The notes: generated from the sequence alone by a model not told the origin. 54,556 nt of DNA from Clostridium sp. Cult2 (GCF_021655075.1 NZ_PPXX01000118.1:1-54556); one strand, 5' to 3'. Counted from the first letter of the stretch, positions 25,614-35,029 are shown. Program-made: numbers and translations.

Positions 25614-26381
25614 TTAATTTATATTCATCAATTCTTTAAATTCTTTTGACTGACTCCTGCTAACAGGTATTTTCATATCTATATTTTTTAATACTACATT
25701 AAAAGTTGAATTAAACCAAGGTTCTATGACTTCTATAAAATCTAGATTAATTAGAAAGGATTTATGAGATCTAAAAAAGGTGGATTTGTTTAGTTTTTCA
25801 CAAAGTTCGCTTAAAGTATAATTTATTTCAAATTTTCCTTTTGTACTAACAATTACTGTATTTCTATCTTCTACAGTAGCATATATTATTTCCTTTGAAT
25901 CAAGAGGTATTAGTTTACCCATATCATATACGCAAATTCTAGTAATGGTTTCCTGGTCTTGATGAGATATACTCGCTATAAGGTTATTGAGTTTGTAAAT
26001 ATATTCCTCCTTCCCTTTTCCCATATTAGCAATAATCCTTCTCATTACCTTTTCCAATCGTTCTTCTGAAATGGGTTTTAATATATAATCCATAGCATTT
26101 ACTTCAAAGGCTTCTAGGGCATATTTTTCATAGGCAGTTACAAATACAATGTAAGGTCTATATAGTCCATCTATTATCTTTCTTGCCACATCAATTCCGT
26201 TTAGTTTAGGCATTTGGATATCCAAAAAGATTAAATCTGGTTTTAATTTTTCATTCAATTCTAAAGCCTCTAACCCATGGGAAGCTTCCCCTATGATGAT
26301 AATTTCTTTGAACTTTTCTAAAATATATATTATTTCTTCTCGAGCAGGGGTCTCATCATCTACAACCATAGTTCTAATCAT
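25614..26381 (-). CDS. LytTR-type response regulator (BtsR/LytT-like)
   Basis: DNA-binding partner of the adjacent kinase. Seen: 255 aa. The receiver domain has the phospho-acceptor Asp54 in IFLDIQMPKLNG, VDDE at residues 7-10 and a Lys near the end (YILKPISEERL). The LytTR domain covers about 140-250, with FRSHKSFLINLDFIEVIEPW and the C-terminal IPVSRSQSKEFKELM. Its ATG overlaps the kinase stop by 4 bp (ATGA) after GGAGGGTGGCAGT. Expected to bind the 20-bp-period repeat just downstream of its own gene and activate the cstA operon. Confidence 0.9.
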   Translation of the reverse strand: MIRTMVVDDETPAREEIIYILEKFKEIIIIGEASHGLEALELNEKLKPDLIFLDIQMPKLNGIDVARKIIDGLYRPYIVFVTAYEKYALEAFEVNAMDYILKPISEERLEKVMRRIIANMGKGKEEYIYKLNNLIASISHQDQETITRICVYDMGKLIPLDSKEIIYATVEDRNTVIVSTKGKFEINYTLSELCEKLNKSTFFRSHKSFLINLDFIEVIEPWFNSTFNVVLKNIDMKIPVSRSQSKEFKELMNIN

Positions 26382-28087
26382 ACTGCCACCCTCCTTGCTT
26401 TTTTTGGAATTCTCATCTTTACAGTTGTACCATGACCTAATTTACTTTTTATAATTAACCCATAACCCTTGCCATATTTATTTTTAAGCCTTTTATTGAC
26501 ATTATTTAGACCAATACCAGTTAAATTATCTTTATCATCAAATAATGATGCTAAAAATTCCTCGCTCATCCCTACTCCATTATCTTTTACTATAAGTTCC
26601 GTCTCCTCATCATTGTCCAATGCTATTATCTCCACAATACTCTCTTCTATCTTTTCAAAAATTCCATGTTTCACTGCATTTTCGACTATAGGTTGAAGTA
26701 GTAAAGGGGGTAATTTGCAATCAATATTTTCAGGAATATCATATTTTATAATTAATTTATCACCAAATCTTGCCTTTTCAATTTCTAAATAGGATTTAAT
26801 GTTTTCAATCTCCCTATATAAATCCACCTCGTTGTTACTTTCTTGTAAATTATTCCTAAAATAATTACCTAGATGGAGTAATAACCTTCTAGCACTATCT
26901 GGTTGAGTTCTTATTAAGGAAACTATGGTATTTATTGCATTGAAAAGAAAATGAGGATTTATTTGAGCTTGTAAAGCCTTTAATTCAGATTTGGCTAATA
27001 ATTCCGATTGATAATCTATTTTACTAAGTTCAATTTGAGTTGAAAATAGATGTCCTAATCCTAAAGCCAGCTCCGATTCCACTTTAGTAATTGAATTTTC
27101 CTCATCCTTATATAGTTTCAGGCTACCAACAACCTTGTCCCCCTCCATCAATGGAATGATTATAGCAGATTTAAGTCCGCAATCAATCTTATCGCATCCG
27201 ATTTCATCTTTGGTATTTGCTATAATACATTTACCTTCTCTTAATACTTCCTTAGTTAAGCTGGTCCTAACTTGACTTCCTGATAGATGGTGATCTTCCC
27301 CAATGCCAACATGAGCTAGTATTTTTTCTTTATCTGTTATAGCAACTGCCTTAACTCCTGTCATGTTCTTTATTATTTTGACTACCTCTAGGGCAGTACT
27401 TTCATTTAAACCTTTCCTTAAATATTTTAAAGTTTTATTTGCAATTTTTAACGCCAACTGAGCTTGATATGCTTCGGCAGTTTCTAAATCTTTGAAAACA
27501 CTATAGATTATGGATATACATACTGCTATTCCTAAACCATTAGCAATAATCATAGGTATTCCAATAATTTTGACTAATTCCAAGGCTTCTGAAAGGGGTT
27601 TAGAAAAAATCAATATTATTATCATCTGCCATACTTCCGCTACCATCCCAGCTGCAAGAGCAAATAGTATTTTGTTATCAGCTTTATCTATTTTTTTCTT
27701 TAAAAATCCAGCAATAATACCTTCAGTAAAAGTTGAGAAGCCACAGGAAAACGCAGTAAAACCACCTATATCTATTAAAAACCTATGACCTCCTGCTATG
27801 AGCCCAGATAAAGTTCCAACAATAGGTCCGCCTAATAGACCACCAACAAAAACTCCAATTACCCGTGCATTAGCTATAGCACCCCTTATGGGAATGCCCG
27901 TATATGTACCTACAATACCATAAATTCCAAATATTAGGGATAATAATAATTTGTCTTTTATATTAATATTTTGTTTTGATACTAACTTTCTAAATGAATT
28001 TATTCTAGTCATTATAAAAGCTAGCAACATTATTAATCCTACACGGTTGATTAAATTCTGGAAAAGTATTACTAACAGTGTAAACAC
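26378..28087 (-). CDS. LytS/BtsS-type membrane sensor histidine kinase
   Basis: Sensor partner of the LytTR regulator. Seen: 569 aa. The N-terminal 5TM-LYT sensor covers about residues 1-195 and includes NARVIGVFVGGLLGGPIVGT. A GAF-like domain follows at about 225-350, then His_kinase (QAQINPHFLFNAINTIVSLI, His379) and an HATPase domain with LPPLLLQPIVENAVKHG and VKDNGVGMS. GTG 28087 follows AAGGAGAAGGG. In E. coli the BtsS member of this family senses external pyruvate and induces a CstA-family transporter. The same three-part arrangement here supports a pyruvate-type signal, by analogy. Confidence 0.9.
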   Translation of the reverse strand: MFTLLVILFQNLINRVGLIMLLAFIMTRINSFRKLVSKQNINIKDKLLLSLIFGIYGIVGTYTGIPIRGAIANARVIGVFVGGLLGGPIVGTLSGLIAGGHRFLIDIGGFTAFSCGFSTFTEGIIAGFLKKKIDKADNKILFALAAGMVAEVWQMIIILIFSKPLSEALELVKIIGIPMIIANGLGIAVCISIIYSVFKDLETAEAYQAQLALKIANKTLKYLRKGLNESTALEVVKIIKNMTGVKAVAITDKEKILAHVGIGEDHHLSGSQVRTSLTKEVLREGKCIIANTKDEIGCDKIDCGLKSAIIIPLMEGDKVVGSLKLYKDEENSITKVESELALGLGHLFSTQIELSKIDYQSELLAKSELKALQAQINPHFLFNAINTIVSLIRTQPDSARRLLLHLGNYFRNNLQESNNEVDLYREIENIKSYLEIEKARFGDKLIIKYDIPENIDCKLPPLLLQPIVENAVKHGIFEKIEESIVEIIALDNDEETELIVKDNGVGMSEEFLASLFDDKDNLTGIGLNNVNKRLKNKYGKGYGLIIKSKLGHGTTVKMRIPKKARRVAV

Positions 28088-28145
28088 CCCTTCTCCTTAA
28101 TATTAATTATATTATAGTAAATTATCTAATTATTTACAATATAAC

Positions 28146-28194
28146 CAAAAATAAAAACAAGCTAAAAACTGACTATCTCAGTTTCCAGCTTGTT
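28146..28194 (-). terminator. Intrinsic terminator of the RR-HK-lipoprotein operon
   Basis: AACAAGCT (28156-28163) pairs with AGCTTGTT (28187-28194), with a further 7-bp inner stem and a small internal loop. The minus strand then runs into TTTTATTTTTGG. The 5' arm includes the final codons and stop of the lipoprotein gene. Confidence 0.85.
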
Positions 28195-29686
28195 TTAATA
28201 ATTCTTCTTCCCAAAGTTTGGGGTATCTTCCTATTGCCCATTCTGCCATAATTATCTTTTCAGAAGGCTTTAATTTTATGCTTTCTATTGGTTTATTGCT
28301 AATCTCTCCATCTTCTATTGTATAAATGAATATATCATTGTTGATTAAAATAATTGCTATATCTTCATTAGGAGATGTAAAAGCATCTAATGCTTCTGGT
28401 ATTTTTGATTTTATTCTATTCCAAGGAATAGACAGTTCGTCATAGTAGACAACTTCCTTTGGAGGGATAGCTTTAATGTTGAAATTTTCATAGCTATATA
28501 TGCCATTTTCAACATAATTAATCCTTCCCTTAAAGACCCAAAGACCATTCCTTCTAAATAGACCGAAACTCTCTTCATTAGGTTTTAAATCTATTAGACT
28601 GTTTTTATATTCTTCCTTATCTTTTAATATCTCTTTATTAACTCCCTCATCAAAAGCTTCCTTACCAATTTCTCCTAAGACATCTGTAATAATAAGGGGT
28701 TTGAATTTTCCAATATTATCGATAGGGTAAAATTCTAAAAATCTTTCCCCTTTATTACGATAATGGATATTTTCGATGGATATATAATCGTTACCTATAT
28801 ATAAAATATTTTTAATGGTATTCTCTGTTTTATTATCTTCTACTTCAGTTTTGACCTCAATTTCATTATCTGATTCAGTGTGTAAAGGTTTGTTTACAGG
28901 GTATGCTACAATTTTGTCGTTAATTTTACCATCCTTTTCTTCTCTATCTACACTTACTTTCCAAAACCCTGTCCTTCTAGGCAATAGTATATTTTCCATT
29001 TCGTTAATGCTAACTATCTCTTTGTTATTAGCTCTAATAAATATTGTCCTATAATTCCACTTTTCAAAGCCTTCCTCTTTACTTTCTAAATCCAAAGACT
29101 TAAGTCCAATCAAAATGCCTGTTCTTAATGCATCCTCATCTGAAGCCTCAGCTGTGTCAAATAGAATATTTTCAGTAAATTGTTCGGTGACTGCTCCATC
29201 ATATTCAACTTCTTCTGAAATCTTATTTAAATAGAAGAATACTCCATCAATATTTACAATAATTGTATCTTCAGATGCTTTTATGAACTCATAGAAAAAT
29301 TGTTCTTCTCCCGTAATAGATACTATTTCAATTTCATCTGCTTCTATGTTTAAAAATTCTGAAGTTACTTTATGATGATAAATTAAATACTCATCTGTAT
29401 CTACATTTTTGATTCGAAAGGATGGTTCTGTACAATAATCATCTCCAATGGTTATAAGTTCATTATGAAACAACGCCTCTATGCCTATATAAGATTCTGC
29501 TTTTTCCTCATCCATGGCGCTAGAAGCATTTAACAGATAATCTTCTATTCTCCATTTACCAGAAATAGGCAAATTGATGTTTTTTGGGGCTTCAATATTA
29601 TCGGATAGTTCTATATTATCTATATTGCATGATATAATTGAAAACATAGTTATTATTAGTATCAATAATAGCAAAATCTTTTTCAT
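28178..29686 (-). CDS. Hypothetical lipoprotein of a two-component-system operon
   Basis: I do not recognise the family. Seen: 502 aa, signal peptide with lipobox IISC (cysteine 20), so it is anchored outside the membrane. The body is acidic and beta-rich. Segments of similar form recur: ISGKWRIEDYLL near the start, RRTGFWKVSVDREEKDG in the middle and RRNGLWVFKGRINY later, each followed by a KI/NI-x-A-x-P strand. This suggests an internal repeat. Its ATG shares one base with the histidine kinase stop (TAATG), so it is translated with the kinase; it may be a target or an accessory sensor of that system. Confidence 0.82.
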   Translation of the reverse strand: MKKILLLLILIITMFSIISCNIDNIELSDNIEAPKNINLPISGKWRIEDYLLNASSAMDEEKAESYIGIEALFHNELITIGDDYCTEPSFRIKNVDTDEYLIYHHKVTSEFLNIEADEIEIVSITGEEQFFYEFIKASEDTIIVNIDGVFFYLNKISEEVEYDGAVTEQFTENILFDTAEASDEDALRTGILIGLKSLDLESKEEGFEKWNYRTIFIRANNKEIVSINEMENILLPRRTGFWKVSVDREEKDGKINDKIVAYPVNKPLHTESDNEIEVKTEVEDNKTENTIKNILYIGNDYISIENIHYRNKGERFLEFYPIDNIGKFKPLIITDVLGEIGKEAFDEGVNKEILKDKEEYKNSLIDLKPNEESFGLFRRNGLWVFKGRINYVENGIYSYENFNIKAIPPKEVVYYDELSIPWNRIKSKIPEALDAFTSPNEDIAIILINNDIFIYTIEDGEISNKPIESIKLKPSEKIIMAEWAIGRYPKLWEEELLKQAGN

Positions 29687-31089
29687 TAACCTTCCACCCC
29701 CTCTATTGGTATAGATACTATAACCTTCGTTCCTTGATTTAATTTACTCTCAATTTTCATAGAACCGCCATGTAATTTTATTATCTCGTCACAAATGGAA
29801 AGCCCTAATCCACTATTAGACTTGCTATTTTTCCCCTTATAAAACTTTTCTTTAATATAGGGAAGATCCTCTTCGTATATGCCACATCCATTATCTTCTA
29901 TTTCAATCAATATATTCTCTTCACTCTTTTTAGCCAATAATGCAACTTTTCCTCCTTCAAGAGTAAATTTAAAGGCATTATCCAATAAATTTATTAGTAC
30001 CTGTTTTAATCTATTTTCATCACCAATTATCTTAGGTAAATAAGAATCATAATATACATTATATTGAATATTTTTCTCTTCAGCTCTAAATTGAAATTGT
30101 TTACCTATATGCTCTATTGAATCTACAATATCTATTTCATCTTTATCTAATGTAATTCTTCCAGATACAAACCTAGAAAAATCCAATAGTTCTTCTACCA
30201 TATTGGTTAATCTATCACTTTCCTTTTCAATAATATCCAATCCATCTATCAAAAGCTGATCATCTTTAAATTTGTCAGATTTTAAAGTAATGGCCCATCC
30301 CTTTATAGAAGTAAGTGGAGTTCTTAATTCATGAGAAATGGAAGAAATAAAATCTGTTTTAAGCTGTTCTTTTCTTATTAACTCTTCAGCCATATAATTT
30401 AAAGTATCTGAAAGTTTTCCTAGCTCATCATCAAATCTTTTTCTAGATCTAATTTTCAGTTGACCCCCTGCCATCTTTTCTGCTACTGTTGTAACTTCCT
30501 GTAACGGTTGGATTATGGTATTAGCAAGAAATATACTTAGGATTCCAGATATTAATATGACCATAAGACCGACTATCAACAATACTTTGGCAATATTTTT
30601 TATCATTCTATTAGTATTTCTTAAGGAAGAAACAAAACGCAAAACTCCTACGGGTTTCCCCTCAACTAGTAAAGGATAAGAAATTGCCATTACAGTTGAA
30701 GTATCATATTCTACATTTCCAATCCAGGTCCCTTTTTCCCCTTCTAAAGCTTTCATTACATCATTTGTATTTATTGTATCTAAAGAATGAGAAGCACCTA
30801 TAGAATCCATTAATACCTTACCATCTAGGTCTAATATTTGAACTTGAGCTTTAGTCTGACGCCAAAATACATCTATATCATCAATTATTATATCTTCTAA
30901 TCTATTAGATGAAAAGTATCTGGAATAAAAATCAGTGGAAAGAATTATTTGATTTGAAAGAATTTCCTCCATACTCTTGTAATAATATTTCTTTACAGCA
31001 TTTATTAAAAAGACTTCCAATATCAATACGGTTATTATTATTACAAGCATAAAGTTACCAACTAATCTTTTTTTAATACTGGTATTCAT
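29686..31089 (-). CDS. Membrane sensor histidine kinase (HAMP-HisKA-HATPase)
   Basis: Seen: 467 aa. Transmembrane segments lie at about residues 10-31 and 168-190 and flank an extracytoplasmic sensor domain. Then come HAMP (about 190-245), HisKA with FISSISHELRTPLTSIKGW (His253) and HATPase_c with LINLLDNAFKFT, EDNGCGIYEEDLPYI and GLGLSICDEII. Domain order resembles WalK/PhoR-type kinases, but there is no clear PAS domain. ATG 31089 follows AGGAGGAGAAC. It lies 18 bp after the response regulator and is coupled to the lipoprotein gene. The signal is unknown; the neighbours suggest envelope stress. Confidence 0.9.
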   Translation of the reverse strand: MNTSIKKRLVGNFMLVIIITVLILEVFLINAVKKYYYKSMEEILSNQIILSTDFYSRYFSSNRLEDIIIDDIDVFWRQTKAQVQILDLDGKVLMDSIGASHSLDTINTNDVMKALEGEKGTWIGNVEYDTSTVMAISYPLLVEGKPVGVLRFVSSLRNTNRMIKNIAKVLLIVGLMVILISGILSIFLANTIIQPLQEVTTVAEKMAGGQLKIRSRKRFDDELGKLSDTLNYMAEELIRKEQLKTDFISSISHELRTPLTSIKGWAITLKSDKFKDDQLLIDGLDIIEKESDRLTNMVEELLDFSRFVSGRITLDKDEIDIVDSIEHIGKQFQFRAEEKNIQYNVYYDSYLPKIIGDENRLKQVLINLLDNAFKFTLEGGKVALLAKKSEENILIEIEDNGCGIYEEDLPYIKEKFYKGKNSKSNSGLGLSICDEIIKLHGGSMKIESKLNQGTKVIVSIPIEGVEG

Positions 31090-31107
31090 GTTCTCCTCCT
31101 AAGGTTA

Positions 31108-31803
31108 CTATTTGTCTCTCCATCTGTAGCCCACACCCCATACAGTTTCAATATGGTGAGGATTACTAGGGTTGTCTTCAATCTTAGACCTGAGTCTTCT
31201 AACATTTACATCTACTATTTTTGAATCCCCTACAAAATCATAACCCCACACTATATTTAATATTTCATCTCTAGTAAAAGCTTTACCAGGATTTTCAATA
31301 AATAGCTTAATTATTGAATACTCCGTTGGTGTTAATTCTATTTCTCCGTCTTCCTTGTAGAACTTCCTAGAATATTTATCTATTTTAAAGGGAATATCCA
31401 TTATAATATGTTGATTTTCTTCCTTTGAAGAATCCATTCTTCTAAGTAAAGACTTTACCCTAAGAACTAGTTCAATTGGATTAAAAGGTTTAACCATATA
31501 ATCATCGGTACCGAACTCTAATCCCATTATCTTGTCAATATCTTGGGATTTAGCTGTAAGCATAATGATTCCTATAGTAGGAAATTCTTGTCTTAGGAGT
31601 TTACATACTTCAAATCCATCTATTCCTGGAAGCATTATATCCAATACTACTACATCTATATCCTTAGTTTTTACAATACTAAGTCCTTCTTCCCCGGTTC
31701 CAGCTTCTTCAACTATAAACCCTTCTCTTTCCAAATTGATTTTAATAAACTTTCTTATATGTTCTTCATCTTCTACTACAAGAATTTTGTTTTCTAATTT
31801 CAT
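31108..31803 (-). CDS. OmpR/PhoB-family response regulator
   Basis: Seen: 231 aa. The receiver domain has EDEEH at 11-15, phospho-acceptor Asp55 in VVLDIMLPGIDGFEV and Lys in DYMVKPFNPIELVLRV. The C-terminal winged helix includes ELTPTEYSIIKLFIENPG, REEI-like TRDEILNIVWGYDFVGD and HIETVWGVGYRW. ATG 31803 follows GGAGGTTATTTGC. First gene of the RR-HK-lipoprotein operon. Binding sites were not identified. Confidence 0.93.
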   Translation of the reverse strand: MKLENKILVVEDEEHIRKFIKINLEREGFIVEEAGTGEEGLSIVKTKDIDVVVLDIMLPGIDGFEVCKLLRQEFPTIGIIMLTAKSQDIDKIMGLEFGTDDYMVKPFNPIELVLRVKSLLRRMDSSKEENQHIIMDIPFKIDKYSRKFYKEDGEIELTPTEYSIIKLFIENPGKAFTRDEILNIVWGYDFVGDSKIVDVNVRRLRSKIEDNPSNPHHIETVWGVGYRWRDK

Positions 31804-31836
31804 GCAAATAACCTCCAGTTAATAGTTAACAAAAGT

Positions 31837-31860
31837 AATTGCTGTTGATTAACAGCAATT
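31837..31860 (-). terminator. Hairpin after the polysaccharide deacetylase gene
   Basis: Perfect 10-bp stem AATTGCTGTT/AACAGCAATT with a 4-nt loop, immediately after the stop codon. The following minus-strand sequence ACTTTTGTT is only moderately T-rich. Confidence 0.55.
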
Positions 31861-32731
31861 ATTTTAAAACATGGAATTCATAATCATTCTGTTGTAGAAA
31901 TTCAATAATATATGGTAATGATTCCGGTGTAGTATATTTTGAATCCATATCATGCATTAAAACTGTAAGTTCTTCTTGACCCTTAAAAGTATTCCGAAAT
32001 CTTTGTATTAACTTTTCATTTGGTATATAATAACCTTCTGCATCTCCATTTAGAGAATTCCAATCATAGTAAGTATATCCGTTATCCAATGCAACTTTTC
32101 TGTAAGGTGCTTTTTTGTCTCCAAAAGAACCACCAGGAAATCTAATTATTTTTGTTTCATAATCCTCCCCAAGTATATTTTTTAATACCTTTTCTGTTTT
32201 TTCTAGTTCCTTAATAAAATTAGAAGGTTTTTTATATATAAAATTATATCTGTGACTATAAGTATGATTGCCTATAGCATGTCCCTCTTGGTTGATTCTC
32301 TTAATCATATGGGGATGTTTTTCCGCAAAATTACCTACTACAAAAAAAGTTGCCTTAATATCATATTCTTTTAGAATATCTAATATTTGAGGAGTTACCT
32401 TCTCCGATGGCCCATCATCAAAGGTCAAATATGCTTTCTTTTTGTTTTCCTCTGGAACTAACTCCTTTTGTTGTCTTTCTTCTAATTCAGCAATTCTATC
32501 GTTTTCAGCTTGAATAAGCTGTTTTTCATGCTGCAAAGCTATATTTACAGAGGATTTTTCAGACATTAATAAAATACTTTCTGAAATATTCCCTGCTTCA
32601 ACTACATCTGAAGCTGTCCTATTATAATATTTGTAGGAAGTCCTAAGGAAGAACAAAATGAATATAATGGTAAATATTATAGCATATCTTATAGTTCTTC
32701 TTTTCCTTTTAGATATTTTAATTTTACTCAT
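31859..32731 (-). CDS. Membrane-anchored polysaccharide (peptidoglycan) deacetylase
   Basis: NodB-fold metal-dependent deacetylase acting on cell-wall or other N-acetylated glycans outside the membrane. Seen: 290 aa. A basic N-terminus and one transmembrane segment (about 14-30) are followed by a coiled linker (about 60-95) and the NodB domain. Catalytic motifs are AYLTFDDGPSE (Asp105/106), GHAIGNHTYSHRYN (His156 and His160 as metal ligands), RFPGGSFG and a late LMHD. All key residues are present. ATG 32731 follows GGAGGGACATAA. It stands alone between the two-component operon and a small hypothetical gene. Confidence 0.9.
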   Translation of the reverse strand: MSKIKISKRKRRTIRYAIIFTIIFILFFLRTSYKYYNRTASDVVEAGNISESILLMSEKSSVNIALQHEKQLIQAENDRIAELEERQQKELVPEENKKKAYLTFDDGPSEKVTPQILDILKEYDIKATFFVVGNFAEKHPHMIKRINQEGHAIGNHTYSHRYNFIYKKPSNFIKELEKTEKVLKNILGEDYETKIIRFPGGSFGDKKAPYRKVALDNGYTYYDWNSLNGDAEGYYIPNEKLIQRFRNTFKGQEELTVLMHDMDSKYTTPESLPYIIEFLQQNDYEFHVLK

Positions 32732-32853
32732 TTATGTCCCTCCCTTTATTATTTACTGTCAAAATAAAACTATTCCCTATATATAGGATACTATATACCC
32801 AGAAATTTTGCATTACAAAGATATAAATAATTATTTACAAAAAAGTTACAAAT

Positions 32854-32897
32854 AAAAGTACTAAATAGTCTTAGATGAAACCTATTTTAGTACTTTT
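32854..32897 (-). terminator. Intrinsic terminator after the 105-aa gene
   Basis: AAAAGTACTAAA (32854-32865) pairs with TTTAGTACTTTT (32886-32897), extended by TAG/CTA. The minus-strand exit is ATTTGTAACTTTTTTG. Located 20 bp past the stop of the gene at 32916-33233. Confidence 0.65.
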
Positions 32898-32915
32898 GTA
32901 TCCGTAGTTTTCATA

Positions 32916-33233
32916 TTATACCCCATAGAATCCATAGGGATTTATTCTCCGTATCAATTCAGATATAAGTATAATAGATATTATATCTCTAATCAATCTT
33001 CTTCTCCCATAAAATGGCCTTTGAGTTACTCTATACCTACCCCTTCTTTCTATAGGGTCCTCATTTAATTCTGGACATTCGTAGACCATTTTTTCATAGA
33101 CCTCATCTATCATGGCTTCCATATCCTCTTCAGAAATATTCCCTTTGTACTCATTTTTCTCTAAATATTTGTTAACCGAATCTATTACTTTTGGATAAAC
33201 TCTGTAATATAGTTCTGGATAGTTGTAATCCAT
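32916..33233 (-). CDS. Hypothetical protein, 105 aa
   Basis: Not recognised. Seen: an acidic N-terminal half (Tyr- and Glu-rich, about residues 1-60) and a strongly basic C-terminal half. The latter contains an Arg cluster (RRGRYRVTQRPFYGRRRLIR) and a short hydrophobic helix before NPYGFYGV. The basic, Tyr/Gly-containing tail recalls small coat-type spore proteins, but that is only an impression. ATG 33233 follows GGGGAGGTTTTATT. A CACCTCC stretch at the 5' end of its leader could pair with that ribosome-binding site. Monocistronic between two terminators or hairpins. Confidence 0.75.
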   Translation of the reverse strand: MDYNYPELYYRVYPKVIDSVNKYLEKNEYKGNISEEDMEAMIDEVYEKMVYECPELNEDPIERRGRYRVTQRPFYGRRRLIRDIISIILISELIRRINPYGFYGV

Positions 33234-33298
33234 AATAAAACCTCCCCATACATATTCAATATATAATATGCAGTAGGAGGTGCTGTTGATACATTTAT

Positions 33299-35026
33299 TT
33301 ATGATACTAACTCCTTGAATTGAGACCTATATAGATTAGCATATACTGCATCAATTTTTAATAGTTCTTCATGGCTGCCTTTTTCTTCAATTCCCTCATT
33401 GGTCAATACTAATATTTCATCTGCATTTTTTATAGTTGATAATCTATGAGCTATTATCATGGTTGTTCTACCTTTGGCAAGCTCCTCCAATGATTCTTGA
33501 ATTAATACTTCCGTTTCATTATCTAAGGCTGATGTAGCCTCATCTAAGATTAAAATTGGAGGGTCTTTTAAAAACAATCTAGCTATGGATATTCTTTGCT
33601 TCTGTCCTCCTGATAATTTTACTCCCTTCTCTCCTATATAAGTATTATATTCATTGGGAAGAGTCATTATAAAATCATGGATACGAGCTTTTTTTGCTGC
33701 TTCAATAATATCTTCTTCAGACTTAGTTGGGTCTCCATAGGATATATTATCCATTATAGTTCCAGTAAATAAAAATACATCTTGTTGAACTAACCCAATA
33801 TTTCTCCTTAAAGATTTAAGGGTAATATTCCTTATATCCTTACCATCAATTAAAATCTGTCCTTCATTAATATCATAAAATCTTGGTATTAGATGGCAAA
33901 GAGTAGTTTTCCCTGCTCCTGAAGGACCTACTATTGCAACAGTTTTTCCTGCTTCAATATTTAAATTCAAGTTTGATAATACTCTATCCTCTCCATTGGT
34001 GTAGCTAAAGGAAACATCGTTGAAATCAATTTCTCCTATTACTTCAGTAAGTTCTACAGCATCTTCCTTATCTTTAATATCAGGTTCGATATTCATTATC
34101 TCCATAAATCTTTCAAAACCTGTCATACCGTCTTGGTATTGTTGCATGAAATCAGATAATCTTCTTATAGGTTGCATAAAGAAATTAACATACAAGGTAT
34201 ATGCAAGTAAATCCCCTAAGGTAATAAATTGTCTATAAGTAAAATATCCACCAGCACTTATTACTACTAGATTAAGGATATTGGTAATAAGCCCCATTCC
34301 AGCTACAAACTCAGCCATAGCTTTATAGGAATATTTTCTTGCTTCTCTATATTCATCATTTCCATCATCAAATTTTTGAATTTCATACTCCTCATTGGTA
34401 AAGGATTTAGCTACCCTTACTCCTGATATACTATTTTCCAATTGAGCATTTACATTGGCTATTTTTTTTCTAACCTGCCTAAAGGATTCTTGCATCTTAG
34501 TCCTTTTAGTCATAGAAAACCAAATCATGACAGGAACAAAGGCAAATATTATTAAAGTCAATCTCCATTCTATTCTTACTAAAAGTATAAAAGAGCCTAA
34601 TAACATTACCAAGGAAATAAATAAATCTTCCGGTCCATGATGAGCTAGTTCTGTAATATCTCTTAAATCATTAACTAGCCTTGACATTATATGTCCAGTT
34701 TTAGTATTGTCATAATAACTAAAAGGTAGTGTTTGTAAATGAGCGAACAAATCCCTCCTCATATCATGTTCAATGTATACCCCTAGAACATGACCCCAAT
34801 AGGAAACAATATAATAACTTATATATCTAAATATGAACAATATTAACATAATAATAGTCCATCTAAATAGAAGGTCCATTCTACCAGCTGGTATAATATC
34901 ATTAACAATATTTCTTGTTACCATAGGAAATACTAAATCAAATGCAGAGATTAAAAAGGCAAAAAACATATCTATGAAAAATAGTGTTTTATGGGGTTTA
35001 TAATAAGAAATAAATTTTTTAATCAA
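33299..35026 (-). CDS. ABC transporter, fused permease/ATPase (multidrug or lipid exporter type)
   Basis: Half-transporter that works as a dimer in the membrane. Seen: 575 aa. A six-span ABC membrane domain (about 1-300) has the LFAHLQTLPFSYYDNTKTGHIMSRLVND coupling region (shown in two overlapping parts: LQTLPFSYYDNTKTGH and GHIMSRLVND). The ATPase has Walker A VGPSGAGKTTL, signature KLSGGQKQRI and Walker B ILILDEATSALD. Start TTG 35026, with GAGGAGG lying inside the last codons of the MarR gene 4 bp upstream. It is controlled with marR by the operator at 35509-35525; the regulator's ligand may be a transported drug-like compound. Confidence 0.9.
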   Translation of the reverse strand: MIKKFISYYKPHKTLFFIDMFFAFLISAFDLVFPMVTRNIVNDIIPAGRMDLLFRWTIIMLILFIFRYISYYIVSYWGHVLGVYIEHDMRRDLFAHLQTLPFSYYDNTKTGHIMSRLVNDLRDITELAHHGPEDLFISLVMLLGSFILLVRIEWRLTLIIFAFVPVMIWFSMTKRTKMQESFRQVRKKIANVNAQLENSISGVRVAKSFTNEEYEIQKFDDGNDEYREARKYSYKAMAEFVAGMGLITNILNLVVISAGGYFTYRQFITLGDLLAYTLYVNFFMQPIRRLSDFMQQYQDGMTGFERFMEIMNIEPDIKDKEDAVELTEVIGEIDFNDVSFSYTNGEDRVLSNLNLNIEAGKTVAIVGPSGAGKTTLCHLIPRFYDINEGQILIDGKDIRNITLKSLRRNIGLVQQDVFLFTGTIMDNISYGDPTKSEEDIIEAAKKARIHDFIMTLPNEYNTYIGEKGVKLSGGQKQRISIARLFLKDPPILILDEATSALDNETEVLIQESLEELAKGRTTMIIAHRLSTIKNADEILVLTNEGIEEKGSHEELLKIDAVYANLYRSQFKELVS

Positions 35027-35029
35027 TTT

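Noticed and set aside
32732-32853. Possible small gene or RNA in the gap upstream of the deacetylase
   Set aside because: A/T-rich sequence with no ribosome-binding site plus frame; it probably holds only the deacetylase promoter.
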